NCBI GenBank assembly: GCA_903887775.1 | Contig: CAISRB010000018.1 | Location: forward strand, 23,123-87,122 | Reading direction: 5' to 3' | DNA from: an uncultured Bacteroidales bacterium | GTDB taxonomy: Bacteria > Bacteroidota > Bacteroidia > Bacteroidales > FEN-979 | DNA: 64,000 bases | Shown here: positions 51,442 through 60,819 of the stretch, piece by piece | How the letters are laid out: each line of letters opens with the position of its first letter | Numbering within the stretch: position 1 is the stretch's first letter | Notes under the pieces: generated by a model | Database searches by the model: none | Told to the model about the DNA's origin: nothing | What the model saw: only the letters and a program-made list of their open reading frames with translations | Program-made: the position numbers and the translations under genes

Positions 51442-52392
51442 ATGGATAACTTCTTCAATAATGTAAAGCTGTTTGATCTCATTATCAAATGGAAATATCA
51501 CCTGCTTGCAGTCGTGATTGCTGCACTATTGCTTTCAGTGTTGTTTTCTAGCCCGATCTTTATCAAACCCTTATATAAATCATACGCGCTCGTATATCCG
51601 TCAAACATCTCACCGTATTCAACTGAAAACGAGACTGAACAAATGATGCAGATGTTTCAGTCGAAGGACATCCGCGACAGCGTAATCCACAGGTTCAATC
51701 TTGCAAAACACTGGGAAATCGATTCAACGTATACATACTTCATGAGCACGATGGTGTTTTTCTGGGACCAGAGGGTGAGAATAGAAAAGACCCCGAATGA
51801 AGCTGTGGAGATCGAAGTTCTTGATCCGGATCCCCAGATCGCATGTGATATGACATCGGCCATCATCGATTTTTACAATCTCAAAGTAAGAGGGCTCCAT
51901 AAAGAGAAATTCGGCGAAGTGGTTGAGAATTACAAGTTCATCCTGGACATTAAACAGCGATACATGGATTCACTGAGCAAACAGCTCGTTGAATTCGGGA
52001 AAAAATATGGCATTATAGAATATGGTAACCAGACACGTGAAGTTATGCGCGCCTATTTTCAGAACAAGGGTTCCAGTGAAGTTCAAAAGTATTTGCGCAA
52101 TTTGGAAGAACACGGGGGAGAATACCTGAAGGTTGTCCAATTGATGAATACCGAATCAGGATCTCTTTCGACGATGAAACTTGACGCCGACAGGGCACTT
52201 ATGGATTATAACAGAAAATTTACTCATGCCAACGTTCTCAGCCAACCTTTTCCTGCAGATAAAAAATCATTCCCGGTTCGCTGGCTGATCATTGTAATGT
52301 CAACACTTGCAGCGTTATTTCTTGCACTGATCGTTGCCGGTATTATTGAAAACAGGAAGCAAAATTCCCTGAATGCAATTCAGCAAGGATAA
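51442..52392 (+). CDS. Wzz/GNVR-type chain-length determinant, second of two
   Basis: This 316-residue protein has the same plan as its upstream neighbour: N-terminal helix (HLLAVVIAALLLSVLFSSPI), a periplasmic helical region (LDIKQRYMDSLSKQLVEFGK) and a C-terminal helix (LIIVMSTLAALFLALIVAGI). Shared features are VRWLII at the second helix and ENETEQMMQMFQSKDIRDS matching EQEQAEQLLQILNSSRIRE. They are tandem paralogs, perhaps forming a hetero-oligomer. The end overlaps the ligase gene by 20 bp. Confidence 0.82.
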   Translation: MDNFFNNVKLFDLIIKWKYHLLAVVIAALLLSVLFSSPIFIKPLYKSYALVYPSNISPYSTENETEQMMQMFQSKDIRDSVIHRFNLAKHWEIDSTYTYFMSTMVFFWDQRVRIEKTPNEAVEIEVLDPDPQIACDMTSAIIDFYNLKVRGLHKEKFGEVVENYKFILDIKQRYMDSLSKQLVEFGKKYGIIEYGNQTREVMRAYFQNKGSSEVQKYLRNLEEHGGEYLKVVQLMNTESGSLSTMKLDADRALMDYNRKFTHANVLSQPFPADKKSFPVRWLIIVMSTLAALFLALIVAGIIENRKQNSLNAIQQG

Positions 52393-53848
52393 AATCAGGT
52401 TGATTAAAAGTTACCTGGCTGGTGAAAATGCCAGGTTTACTTTATTCTATGCTATCAGCGGCTTGTTTATACTGCTGAATGCATACATGGTATACCGTAA
52501 TGCTTATTATACACTCCTGCTTCCGGTCGGCCTTGTTATCCTTTATTTGTTCTTTTACCGTATTGATTACGTTTTACTGCTGATAACATTCTGCACACCG
52601 CTGGCCGTGAACATGACGCAGTTCGAATTCAATGTCGGTATCTCGATGCCCACTGAACCCCTGATGTTCGGAATGCTTCTCGTGTTCGTTCTGAAATTAT
52701 TATATGAAAATAATTTCGATGCGAAAGTCTGGAGGCATCCTATGACCATCGTCATTGGTTTTCAGTTCCTTTGGATTCTTATTACCAGTATTACGAGCCA
52801 GCTGCCTGTTGTTTCCTTTAAGTTTTTATTAGCCAGGCTGTGGTTCGTGATCCCTTTTTACATCTTTGCAATTCACCTTTTCAGGAAGAAGCAAAATATC
52901 AGGTTGTTTCTCTGGCTTTACGCGATTCCTCTCGTGATTGTTATTATTTATACAACCTACCAGCATTCTTTATGGGTATTCGAGGAAAATGCCGGGCATT
53001 GGGTCATGACACCATTTTACAATGACCATACTGCCTATGGTGCGATCCTGGCGCTTTTTATCCCGGTCTTCGTAGGCTTTACTTTTTCAAGATCATACTC
53101 ACGCCTGGTCCGGATCTTTGCTCTGGTCGTTCTTATGTTTCTGCTGATGGGCCTTTACCTTTCGTATTGCCGTGCGGCATGGATAAGCCTGGTAATAGCA
53201 CTGATGTTCTATCTTGTGATACTGTTCAGGATCAAGTTCAAGTTCATCGTATTCTCTTTAATGCTGGGCGGCCTTATCTTTTATGTTTTTCAGTTCGAAA
53301 TACTGGATTCTTTATCAAAAAACAAACAGGGGACTTCTCAGAATTTCATGGAACACGTACAGTCGATGTCGAATATCAGTACAGATGCAAGCAATCTTGA
53401 GCGCCTCAACAGGTGGGCATCGGCTATAAGGATGTTCAAAGACAGGCCGGTATTCGGATTCGGGCCGGGCACCTACCAGTTTGAATATGCCCCTTACCAG
53501 AGTTCTGAAGAAAAAACCCTGATCAGCACCAATGCCGGAGACAGGGGTAATGCACACAGTGAATATATAGGTCCGCTTTCGGAAGAAGGACTGCTTGGGA
53601 CCATACTGGTAATATGTGTATTTATATATTCAATCGTAGTTGCGATGAGGGTTTACCGAAGGTCAGACGATAAGGATGTGAAGATGCTGACACTTGCGAC
53701 TATGCTGGGTCTGCTCACCTATTATTTTCATGGGCTGATGAACAACTTCCTGGACTCAGACAAAGCTTCGGTTCCTGTATGGGGATACATAGCCATACTC
53801 GTGGCTTTTGACCTCTATTATCTTCCTGCCAGGGAAAAAGAAGAATAA
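52373..53848 (+). CDS. O-antigen ligase family membrane protein
   Basis: This 491-residue protein with about 12 membrane helices has the O-antigen ligase/polymerase domain: LYLSYCRAAWISLVIALMF, then the periplasmic loop with FGFGPGTYQFEYAPYQ and NAHSEYIGPLSEEGLLG, whose histidine is conserved in the family. It may ligate polysaccharide to lipid A core or polymerise repeat units. It ends the plus-strand group and converges with a LpxD-like gene after 17 bp. Confidence 0.87.
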   Translation: MQFSKDKIRLIKSYLAGENARFTLFYAISGLFILLNAYMVYRNAYYTLLLPVGLVILYLFFYRIDYVLLLITFCTPLAVNMTQFEFNVGISMPTEPLMFGMLLVFVLKLLYENNFDAKVWRHPMTIVIGFQFLWILITSITSQLPVVSFKFLLARLWFVIPFYIFAIHLFRKKQNIRLFLWLYAIPLVIVIIYTTYQHSLWVFEENAGHWVMTPFYNDHTAYGAILALFIPVFVGFTFSRSYSRLVRIFALVVLMFLLMGLYLSYCRAAWISLVIALMFYLVILFRIKFKFIVFSLMLGGLIFYVFQFEILDSLSKNKQGTSQNFMEHVQSMSNISTDASNLERLNRWASAIRMFKDRPVFGFGPGTYQFEYAPYQSSEEKTLISTNAGDRGNAHSEYIGPLSEEGLLGTILVICVFIYSIVVAMRVYRRSDDKDVKMLTLATMLGLLTYYFHGLMNNFLDSDKASVPVWGYIAILVAFDLYYLPAREKEE

Positions 53849-53865
53849 AATTTTCGGGAGAATCC

Positions 53866-54795
53866 TTACCTGAGTTTTCTGAGCAGTTCGGGAAGCATTC
53901 TGACTGCTGCAATTTCTTTCCACTTTTTTCTTGGATCGTCGGCCGGAATACCCCAGTAGGTTTTCCCTCCTTCAAGTGATTTGTCGACACCCGACAAAGC
54001 CAGGACAACCGCTTTCTTACCGATTACAAGGTCTTTGTTAACTGAAACTCTGGCCCAAAGTATAACGTCGTCTTCAATACGGGTTACACCGGCAATTGCG
54101 CAATGTGCTCCTATCAGACAGTTACGGCCCACATAAGTATCATGCCCGATCTGGACATGGTTATCGATCTTACTGCCAAAAGATATCACGGTGTTGCCCG
54201 ACACGCCTTTGTCGATGGTGGTTGCAGCACCGATCTCGACATCGTCTTCAATAACCACTTTGCCGCAGGATTCGAGTTTTTTCCAGCCTTCGGGCCTGCG
54301 CTGGAAATAATAAGCGTCGGCTCCGAGAACAGCCCCGGAATGGACGATCACATGATTGCCGATTTCCGTATGGTCATAGATGCTCACATTGGCATGGATG
54401 ATGCAGTTGGTGCCTATTTTAACATGGTTCCCGATAAAAGCTCCGGGCTGGATAACGCTGCCTTCACCAATTAAAGCAGATGCACTGATCATGGCATGGG
54501 CTTTTTCGAAAGGGCGAAACCGGGTTGCCAGTGAAACATAGGCATCGAAAGGCTTCTCATGTATCAAAAGAGCTTTCCCTTCAGGGCATTCCACTTCTTT
54601 GTTGATGAGGATAGTGGTAGCCGGTGAGTTCAGAGCCTTGTTGTAATACTTGGGATGATCAACGAATGTGAGGTCACCAGCTTCGACCATATGGATCTCG
54701 TTGATGCCGCTGACAATGAAACCAGGGTCGCCAATCATACGGGCGCCGATTATTTCTGCGATTTCTGAGAGGGTAAATGGCTTTGGAAATTTCAT
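53866..54795 (-). CDS. LpxD-like UDP-3-O-acylglucosamine N-acyltransferase paralog
   Basis: This 309-residue hexapeptide-repeat acyltransferase has the LpxD N-terminal domain (TLSEIAEIIGARMIGDPGF) and a long beta-helix (IGTNCIIHANVSIYDHTEIG, then HVQIGHDTYVGRNCLIGAHC with a histidine in the active position). It is a second LpxD-like gene next to the normal lpxD at 58329. It may add a different acyl chain or serve another sugar. It directly follows efp. Confidence 0.82.
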   Translation of the reverse strand: MKFPKPFTLSEIAEIIGARMIGDPGFIVSGINEIHMVEAGDLTFVDHPKYYNKALNSPATTILINKEVECPEGKALLIHEKPFDAYVSLATRFRPFEKAHAMISASALIGEGSVIQPGAFIGNHVKIGTNCIIHANVSIYDHTEIGNHVIVHSGAVLGADAYYFQRRPEGWKKLESCGKVVIEDDVEIGAATTIDKGVSGNTVISFGSKIDNHVQIGHDTYVGRNCLIGAHCAIAGVTRIEDDVILWARVSVNKDLVIGKKAVVLALSGVDKSLEGGKTYWGIPADDPRKKWKEIAAVRMLPELLRKLR

Positions 54796-54798
54796 CGT

Positions 54799-55365
54799 TT
54801 ATCCTTTAACTCTTTCTGCATATTCACCGGTCCTTGTATCGACTTTAATGATCTCATCCGTGTCGATAAATAAAGGGATACGCACATTGGCGCCGGTTTC
54901 AACAGTGGCATTTTTCAGAGTATTGGTGGCTGTATTGCCACGGTGGCCCGGCTCTGTATATGTGACTTTCAGGATGACAAAAGGAGGCAGGTCGCAGGAA
55001 AGAGGAGTCTCGGTATCGGCATGGAACACGATCTCGACTTCCTGACCTTCCTTTAAAAACTGTGGGGCATTGATAAGTTCTTCACCGATAAAGATCTGTT
55101 CAAAGGTTTCCATATGCATGAAATTGAAACCCGACTGATCTTTGAAGAGATATTGATATTTGCGGCGTTCAACACGGGCGATATCAATTTTCACACCTGA
55201 ATCGAAAGTGTTTGAAATTACGCGGCCGTTTTTCAGGCTTTTTAGTTTTGTACGGATAAATGCCGGGCCTTTGCCGGGCTTGACATGCTGAAACTCAACA
55301 ACGGAGTAGAGATCGTTGTTAAAATTGATGACCAGGCCGTTCCTGATATCTGCTGTTGTTGCCAT
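54799..55365 (-). CDS. efp: translation elongation factor P
   Basis: EF-P relieves ribosome stalling at polyproline. The 188-residue protein has the three-domain form. The modified loop residue is a lysine in [17 protein letters not shown] (~residue 31). It lies 3 bp from the LpxD paralog. Its TACCTTTG promoter is at 55402. Confidence 0.96.
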   Translation of the reverse strand: MATTADIRNGLVINFNNDLYSVVEFQHVKPGKGPAFIRTKLKSLKNGRVISNTFDSGVKIDIARVERRKYQYLFKDQSGFNFMHMETFEQIFIGEELINAPQFLKEGQEVEIVFHADTETPLSCDLPPFVILKVTYTEPGHRGNTATNTLKNATVETGANVRIPLFIDTDEIIKVDTRTGEYAERVKG

Positions 55366-55401
55366 AAAATGTAATGAATTGATGGATCTTTAAAAGGGCT
55401 G

Positions 55402-55409
55402 CAAAGGTA
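55402..55409 (-). promoter_or_regulatory. efp promoter -7 element
   Basis: TACCTTTG on the minus strand, 37 bp upstream of the efp ATG. An octad/heptad repeat starts 11 bp further upstream, over the -33 region. Confidence 0.5.
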
Positions 55410-55419
55410 AGAATAAATA

Positions 55420-55448
55420 GCGAAGTAGCGAAAAGCGAAAAGCGAAAT
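55420..55448 (+). repeat. mixed octad/heptad repeat (GCGAAGTA, GCGAAAA), upstream of efp
   Basis: One GCGAAGTA octad is followed by two GCGAAAA heptads and GCGAAAT. It joins the 8-bp and 7-bp families in one array. A GC-rich inverted repeat GCAGC/GCTGC follows at 55472-55490, next to the ABC gene stop. Confidence 0.75.
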
Positions 55449-55490
55449 TTGTTTTGAGCGACTCAGAAGGCGCAGCAGCGTTGCGGCTGC

Positions 55491-56114
55491 TTATGATTTA
55501 TAATCTTCTATCTTCAGCGATTTCACCGCAAACGCAGATTCCTGTGCCTGCTGGTTTGAACAAATAACAAGGGTTCGTTTGCCGGTGTATTCCTTTACAA
55601 GCTGAAGGTACCAATCGATACCGGCTTTGTCGAGGTTCATCACAGGTTCATCAAGCAGCAGAAGCGGGACATCGCTGAAAAATGCCAGGGCCAGTTTTAC
55701 CCTTTGCTTCATGCCTGAAGAGTATTGACGTATCGTTTTCGATTTTGTCACTTTGAGATCCAGAATATCCCTGACCCTGCCCGCAGTAAAACCCGGTAAG
55801 TACCTCTTGAAGGAGAAATGAAAATCCAGCATCTCATCCAGAGTGAAATCCTCAATGATCTCCAGGTAAGGAGCAACCAGGGCAATCTCGCGGAAAATAA
55901 GATTGTCGGGAATCTCCCTGCCTCCTGATTCGTACCTTATATTACCGGTCGTGGGGTGAATATTACCTGCGATGATCTGAAGCAGGGTTGATTTGCCGGA
56001 GCCGTTACGGCCAAGGATAGCACAGGTTTCTCCTGAATGAAGTTCCAGGGAAACAGCACGGAATATCCATTCCGTATTGAATTTTTTCCCTATGCCATCC
56101 AGAAAAATATTCAT
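55491..56114 (-). CDS. ABC transporter ATP-binding protein
   Basis: This 207-residue ATPase subunit has Walker A GRNGSGKST (~36-44), signature YSSGMKQRVKLALAFF and Walker B LLLLDEPVMNLD. No membrane partner is next to it. The small size and single domain resemble CcmA or lipid-related ATPases. Its place after lpxA suggests an envelope role, but the substrate is unknown. Confidence 0.88.
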   Translation of the reverse strand: MNIFLDGIGKKFNTEWIFRAVSLELHSGETCAILGRNGSGKSTLLQIIAGNIHPTTGNIRYESGGREIPDNLIFREIALVAPYLEIIEDFTLDEMLDFHFSFKRYLPGFTAGRVRDILDLKVTKSKTIRQYSSGMKQRVKLALAFFSDVPLLLLDEPVMNLDKAGIDWYLQLVKEYTGKRTLVICSNQQAQESAFAVKSLKIEDYKS

Positions 56115-56122
56115 GAAGAGGA

Positions 56123-56914
56123 TCAGTCGGATTTACGTCTTCCAAGTCCTTTCATAATACCTCTGGAGGAATTGGCAATGAATGAAAGGATCTCATCCCG
56201 TTCGGGGGTGGCCGGCATTTCAGCTTCAATGGTTCGCACTGCGTTTGAAACATTGAGTCCTTTGACAAAGATGATGCGGTAAATATCCTGTATATAGTTG
56301 ATCATTTCTGAGCTGAAACCCCGGCGGCGCAAGCCGATTGAATTAACGCCGACATACGACAGGGGATCCCTTGCAGCTTTTGTGTAAGGAGGGACATCTT
56401 TGCTCACTCCTGAACCGCCGCCGATGAATGCATGGGCGCCTATATGCACGAACTGGTGCACTGCAACGACGCCACCCAGTATGGCCCAGTCATCAATGTT
56501 GATGTGTCCGGCCAGGGCGGAATAACCGCCCATAATAACGTTGTTGCCAACTACACAGTCATGAGCTATATGAACATACCCCATAAGCAGGCAATTGTCG
56601 CCTATAACTGTCTCGTAACTGGCTTTGGTCCCACGGTTCACGGTAACATACTCCCGTATCGTTGTGTTATTCCCTATTCGTACAATAGTATCTTCACCTC
56701 CGAATTTCAAGTCCTGGGGAATGGCCGAAATGACTGCACCGGGAAAGATTCTGCAGTTTTTACCTATCCTGGCGCCTTCCATAATGGTCACATTGGGTCC
56801 TATCCATGTGCCTTCTTCAATGATCACATTTTTATCGATGGTCACAAAGGGCTCGATCACCACATTAGGTGCGATCTTAGCCTGGGGATTTACATATGCA
56901 AGGGGTTGATTCAT
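56123..56914 (-). CDS. lpxA: UDP-N-acetylglucosamine acyltransferase
   Basis: This catalyses the first step of lipid A synthesis, adding a 3-hydroxyacyl chain to UDP-GlcNAc. The beta-helix with YVHIAHDCVVGNNVIMGGYS holds the catalytic histidine (about residue 125), and LGGVVAVHQFVHIGAHAFIG follows. The 263 residues end in a helical domain. It is 6 bp from lpxC-fabZ in the operon lpxD, lpxC-fabZ, lpxA, ABC. Confidence 0.96.
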   Translation of the reverse strand: MNQPLAYVNPQAKIAPNVVIEPFVTIDKNVIIEEGTWIGPNVTIMEGARIGKNCRIFPGAVISAIPQDLKFGGEDTIVRIGNNTTIREYVTVNRGTKASYETVIGDNCLLMGYVHIAHDCVVGNNVIMGGYSALAGHINIDDWAILGGVVAVHQFVHIGAHAFIGGGSGVSKDVPPYTKAARDPLSYVGVNSIGLRRRGFSSEMINYIQDIYRIIFVKGLNVSNAVRTIEAEMPATPERDEILSFIANSSRGIMKGLGRRKSD

Positions 56915-56920
56915 GAGATT

Positions 56921-58312
56921 TTATTTTCTTGTTACCTGTGCCATCATATCTGCTTCCATTACAACTTTATTCCCTACATAAGCCACGCCTTTCATCGAGA
57001 CGAGGCCACGGCGGATGGGAGCGGAAAGCTGGTTATGGAATACGATCGTATCGCCGGGAACAACTTTGCTTCTGAATTTAACGCTTTCTATCTTTACAAA
57101 TAAGGTTGTGTAATTATGCGGATCGTCGACTGTGCTCAGAGCAAGGATCCCGCCGGTTTGCGCCATTGCTTCAATCTGCAGCACGCCGGGCATCACGGGT
57201 TCCTGGGGAAAATGCCCAACGAAGTAAGGTTCATTCATCGTCACATTCTTTATGCCGACCACGTAATCGCTGCCCATTTCAATGATACGGTCAATAAACA
57301 GGAACGGAGGCCGGTGAGGAAGGATCTTCTGAATCTGTTTGATGTCATAGAGAGTCTTCGTTAGATCGAATTTATGAACTTCGTGATGCTTCCTTTCTTT
57401 CCTGAGCTGTTTTTTGATCAGCTTCGCAAACTGAATGTTCGAATAATGGCCGGGTCTTGTTGCGATAATATGAGCCTTGATGGGCATACCCACCAGGGTA
57501 AGATCCCCGATAATGTCAAGCAGTTTATGCCGGGCAGGTTCATTCGGAAATTGCAGATCCAGGTTGTTCAGGATCCCTTCACTGGGCAGTACTTCCACTT
57601 TGGGTTTATGGAAAATCCTGGCGAGATGGTCAAGCTCTTCCTTAGATACAGCCCGGTTTACAAAGACGATAGCATTGCTCAGATCGCCTCCTTTGATGAG
57701 GTTGTTGTTAAGGAGGTATTCAAGCTCATGGAGGAAAACAAAGGTCCTGCAGCTTGAAATATCATCCTTAAAACGGCGGATATCGTTCAGTGTTGCATTC
57801 TGGGAGTGCAATACGTTCGACTCATAGTCAATCATCACACTCAGCCGGTATTCCTTTGCCGGCATCGCGATCATCTCAACTTTCTTTTCAGGGTTGGTAT
57901 AAGTGATGATCTGGTTCAGTTCGAAATATTTTCTCGGAGAGTTCTGTTCTATCGTGCCTACAGCTGAAAGAGCCTCAACATAATAACGGGAGCTACCGTC
58001 CAGAATGGGAGTTTCGGACTGGTTCATCTCTATCAGCACATTATCAATCTCCAGTCCTGTAAGGGCTGCCATAACATGCTCGATGGTATCGAACCTCGAC
58101 CCATCATATTCTATGCTGGTTCCGCGTGAAGTGTCGACAACCAGATCACAATCCGCATCTACAATGACATTATTATTAAGGTCGGTGCGCTTGAATTTAA
58201 TACCATGGTTTGGCGGGGCCGGTTTAAAGGTAAGGGTCACATCCAGGCCTGTATGTAAGCCAACCCCTGAAACGCTGGTTGATGATTTGATTGTTTTCTG
58301 CTTATCGCTCAT
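56921..58312 (-). CDS. bifunctional LpxC deacetylase / FabZ dehydratase
   Basis: The N-terminal ~300 residues are LpxC, the zinc deacetylase committing step of lipid A (SVSGVGLHTGLDVTLTFKPA, IEHVMAALTGLEIDNVLIEM, HKLLDIIGDLTLVGMPIKAH). The C-terminal ~145 residues are FabZ, the 3-hydroxyacyl-ACP dehydratase (ILPHRPPFLFIDRIIEMG and GHFPQEPVMPGVLQIEAMAQ). The fusion is typical of Bacteroidota. It couples acyl-chain supply with lipid A synthesis. It lies between lpxD and lpxA. Confidence 0.96.
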   Translation of the reverse strand: MSDKQKTIKSSTSVSGVGLHTGLDVTLTFKPAPPNHGIKFKRTDLNNNVIVDADCDLVVDTSRGTSIEYDGSRFDTIEHVMAALTGLEIDNVLIEMNQSETPILDGSSRYYVEALSAVGTIEQNSPRKYFELNQIITYTNPEKKVEMIAMPAKEYRLSVMIDYESNVLHSQNATLNDIRRFKDDISSCRTFVFLHELEYLLNNNLIKGGDLSNAIVFVNRAVSKEELDHLARIFHKPKVEVLPSEGILNNLDLQFPNEPARHKLLDIIGDLTLVGMPIKAHIIATRPGHYSNIQFAKLIKKQLRKERKHHEVHKFDLTKTLYDIKQIQKILPHRPPFLFIDRIIEMGSDYVVGIKNVTMNEPYFVGHFPQEPVMPGVLQIEAMAQTGGILALSTVDDPHNYTTLFVKIESVKFRSKVVPGDTIVFHNQLSAPIRRGLVSMKGVAYVGNKVVMEADMMAQVTRK

Positions 58313-58328
58313 GAATTCTTATTCGGTT

Positions 58329-59363
58329 TTACTCTTTGTGCTCTTTCAATATTTTTTCAATATGATTGACTCTTTTCACGATCTCGTCAAGGTTTGAAAG
58401 ATGGATATAATTTCTTCTTGTTTTTTTTGCGTCGATGGCAGGAGATCCCATGACGATGGCGCCTTCCTCTTTGATTGATCCGCCAATACCCGACTGGGCT
58501 CCGATCTTTACGTTATCGGCAATGGTAATATGGCCGATGATGCCGACCTGGCCCGCGATCATGCAATTCTTCCCGATCTTCGTGGAACCTGAAATGCCGC
58601 TTTGTGCAGCGATTACCGTATTCTCGCCGATTTCCACATTATGGGCGACCTGGATCAGGTTATCAAGCTTGACTCCCCTGCGGATAATGGTTGAGCCGAG
58701 CGTTGCCCGGTCAACAGTAGTGTTTGAGCCTATCTCAACAAGATCTTCCAGGATAACATTCCCTAACTGCGGAATTTTCTGGTAGTTGCTGTCACTCTGT
58801 GGAGCGAAGCCGAAGCCATCACTGCCAATGATCACTCCTGAGTGGAGGGTGCAATTGTTGCCTATGATACAGTCGTGGTAAATCTTGACTCCCGGGTAAA
58901 AGATGCAATTATTCCCTATCTGCACATTCCGGCCGATGTAAACCTGAGGATAAACATTCACATTGTCGCCCAATACAGCATTATCGCAAATATAGCTGAA
59001 AGCGCCAATTGAAATGTCTTTGCCGGTTTTTGCGGAAGCCGAAATAAAAGCCTGGGGGGAGATCTCCTTTGCAACAGCAGTCATACTATCGAACATCTCC
59101 AGGAGTTTCGCAAAGCTCGAGTATGGATCTTCGACCCGGATCAAAGTGGCCGCCACAGGCTGGGAAGGAATAAAATCTTTACTCACAACGACGATCGAGG
59201 CCTGGGTATGATAAATGAAGGGTGTGTACTTGGGATTAGCCAGGAAGGTCATCGTTCCCGGTTGGCCATCTTCAATCTTCGAAAGGTTGGAGACCCTGGT
59301 TTCGGGCTTCCCCTCAACTATACCGTTGAGGAATCCGGCTATCTGCTGAGCGGTGAACTCCAT
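58329..59363 (-). CDS. lpxD: UDP-3-O-(3-hydroxyacyl)glucosamine N-acyltransferase
   Basis: This 344-residue enzyme adds the second acyl chain in lipid A synthesis. It has the LpxD-type N-terminal domain ([16 protein letters not shown]), a beta-helix with [19 protein letters not shown] and [20 protein letters not shown] containing the catalytic histidine, and a short helical C-terminus. It heads the lpx operon, 16 bp before lpxC-fabZ. A paralog lies at 53866. Confidence 0.95.
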   Translation of the reverse strand: MEFTAQQIAGFLNGIVEGKPETRVSNLSKIEDGQPGTMTFLANPKYTPFIYHTQASIVVVSKDFIPSQPVAATLIRVEDPYSSFAKLLEMFDSMTAVAKEISPQAFISASAKTGKDISIGAFSYICDNAVLGDNVNVYPQVYIGRNVQIGNNCIFYPGVKIYHDCIIGNNCTLHSGVIIGSDGFGFAPQSDSNYQKIPQLGNVILEDLVEIGSNTTVDRATLGSTIIRRGVKLDNLIQVAHNVEIGENTVIAAQSGISGSTKIGKNCMIAGQVGIIGHITIADNVKIGAQSGIGGSIKEEGAIVMGSPAIDAKKTRRNYIHLSNLDEIVKRVNHIEKILKEHKE

Positions 59364-59383
59364 TGGATCGCATTAATGGGGTG

Positions 59384-59391
59384 CAAATTTA
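59384..59391 (-). promoter_or_regulatory. lpx operon promoter -7 element
   Basis: TAAATTTG on the minus strand, 21 bp upstream of the lpxD ATG, fits the Bacteroidota -7 element. A -33 TTG is not obvious. Confidence 0.4.
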
Positions 59392-59439
59392 TCATTTTTT
59401 TTTGAAACAGCCTTGCTGATTTTTCTAAAATGCAGCAGT

Positions 59440-60684
59440 TCAAATCTTTATATCCTTCGGATAGCTTAAAAGGTGTTTGCTTACGGTTGTCGAAAGGACA
59501 GCAATGTCGAGTTGTTCCGAAGCGGCGGCCACATCGGTAAGTTTACCATCGCCGGTGCGGATCAGTATCTTGTCGTGCCTGGGGTTGTATGCATGGTTCG
59601 TGACCACATCGGTACATACGAAATAAGAGGTTTCTTCGGAATCAAGTCCGTATTTGAGGGATGTTGCTTCCCTTATCCTCGAGATATAGTCATTTTCAAA
59701 GGCTTCATTCCGGATCTCCATACGGAACAGCTTCCTGTGGATCAGGTTCCGGCAGAGCGTGGACAGTACCTTGTCGGGGTGATCCATCCATAGCTTGATC
59801 GATGTGACCACATCAAAATCATCAAGCAGGGCAAAGCGTTCCAGGCAGTGCGGGTCTGTAAGAAAATCCTGCTTCCCGATATCATGGGTAAGGAAATACC
59901 TGAAGGCCGGAGTGGCGGGGATGTCTTTTTCGGTTTCCCCCAGTTGTTTTGCCCTTTTCAATATGCTCACAAGCATCTGGTCGGCTGAAAGCACAGCCTT
60001 GTGCAGGTATACCTGCCAGTACATCAACCTTCGTGCTATAATGAATTTTTCGATGGAATAGATGCCTTTCGATTCAACCACAAGCTCATCCTCACATACC
60101 GTAAGCATATTGATGATCCGGTCGGTATTGATAGTCCCTTCGGCCACCCCGGTGAAAAAACTGTCACGCGAAAGGTAGTCAAGCCGGTCCATGTCAAGCT
60201 GGCTGGAAACCAGCTGGTGCAGGAATTTCTTTTCATGGGCTCCCCTGAAGATTTTTCTCGACAGTTCGAGCCTGCCGTCAAAGAGCCGGTCCAGCTCCGC
60301 AATGAACATATCTGAAATATCTTCGTGTGAAAGCCCTTTCACGATCGACTGTTCAAGGGTATGTGAGAACGGTCCGTGGCCTATATCATGCAGCAGTATG
60401 GCAATGCTGAGACCTTCGGCTTCTTCATGGCTGATATGTATCCCCTTCGACCTTAATACCCCGACAGCCTGCCTCATCAGGTGCATGGCGCCAAGAGCAT
60501 GCTGGAAACGGGTATGGTGAGCCGAGGGGTAGACGTAATTGGTCAGGCCCAGTTGTTTGATCCTGCGAAGGCGCTGGAACCAGGGATGTTCCATGATATC
60601 ATATACCAGCTCCGAGGGGATGGTAATGAACCCGTAAACAGGATCATTTATCGTTTTTATCTTATTGATTGCCCGGAAAGTCAT
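59440..60684 (-). CDS. HD-domain phosphohydrolase
   Basis: This 414-residue protein begins MTFRAINKIKTINDPVYGFI (ATG at 60682-60684). It has RLRRIKQLGLTNYVYPSAHH, TRFQHALGAMHLM and LLHDIGHGPFSHTLEQSI: the H...HD...D metal site of the dNTPase/SAMHD1-like HD family. LDMDRLDYLSRDSFFTGVAEG follows. It may hydrolyse nucleotides; the substrate is unknown. Upstream codons in frame are hydrophobic and lie before a promoter, so were left out. Confidence 0.88.
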   Translation of the reverse strand: MTFRAINKIKTINDPVYGFITIPSELVYDIMEHPWFQRLRRIKQLGLTNYVYPSAHHTRFQHALGAMHLMRQAVGVLRSKGIHISHEEAEGLSIAILLHDIGHGPFSHTLEQSIVKGLSHEDISDMFIAELDRLFDGRLELSRKIFRGAHEKKFLHQLVSSQLDMDRLDYLSRDSFFTGVAEGTINTDRIINMLTVCEDELVVESKGIYSIEKFIIARRLMYWQVYLHKAVLSADQMLVSILKRAKQLGETEKDIPATPAFRYFLTHDIGKQDFLTDPHCLERFALLDDFDVVTSIKLWMDHPDKVLSTLCRNLIHRKLFRMEIRNEAFENDYISRIREATSLKYGLDSEETSYFVCTDVVTNHAYNPRHDKILIRTGDGKLTDVAAASEQLDIAVLSTTVSKHLLSYPKDIKI

Positions 60685-60731
60685 TAAATTTGTTAAAAGA
60701 ATGCTAAAATACGGCAGGGCCACAATAAAAG

Positions 60732-60739
60732 CAAACTTA
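60732..60739 (-). promoter_or_regulatory. HD gene promoter -7 element
   Basis: TAAGTTTG on the minus strand lies 47 bp upstream of the chosen ATG at 60684. It sits inside the longer open frame, which supports the shorter protein. Confidence 0.4.
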
Positions 60740-60819
60740 CGACATTTATACTTAAGAGGGAAGATCAAATTCCGGGGCGCTTCCGCTTCGGATAATGAGA
60801 TCCGGAAATAACACGAAAA

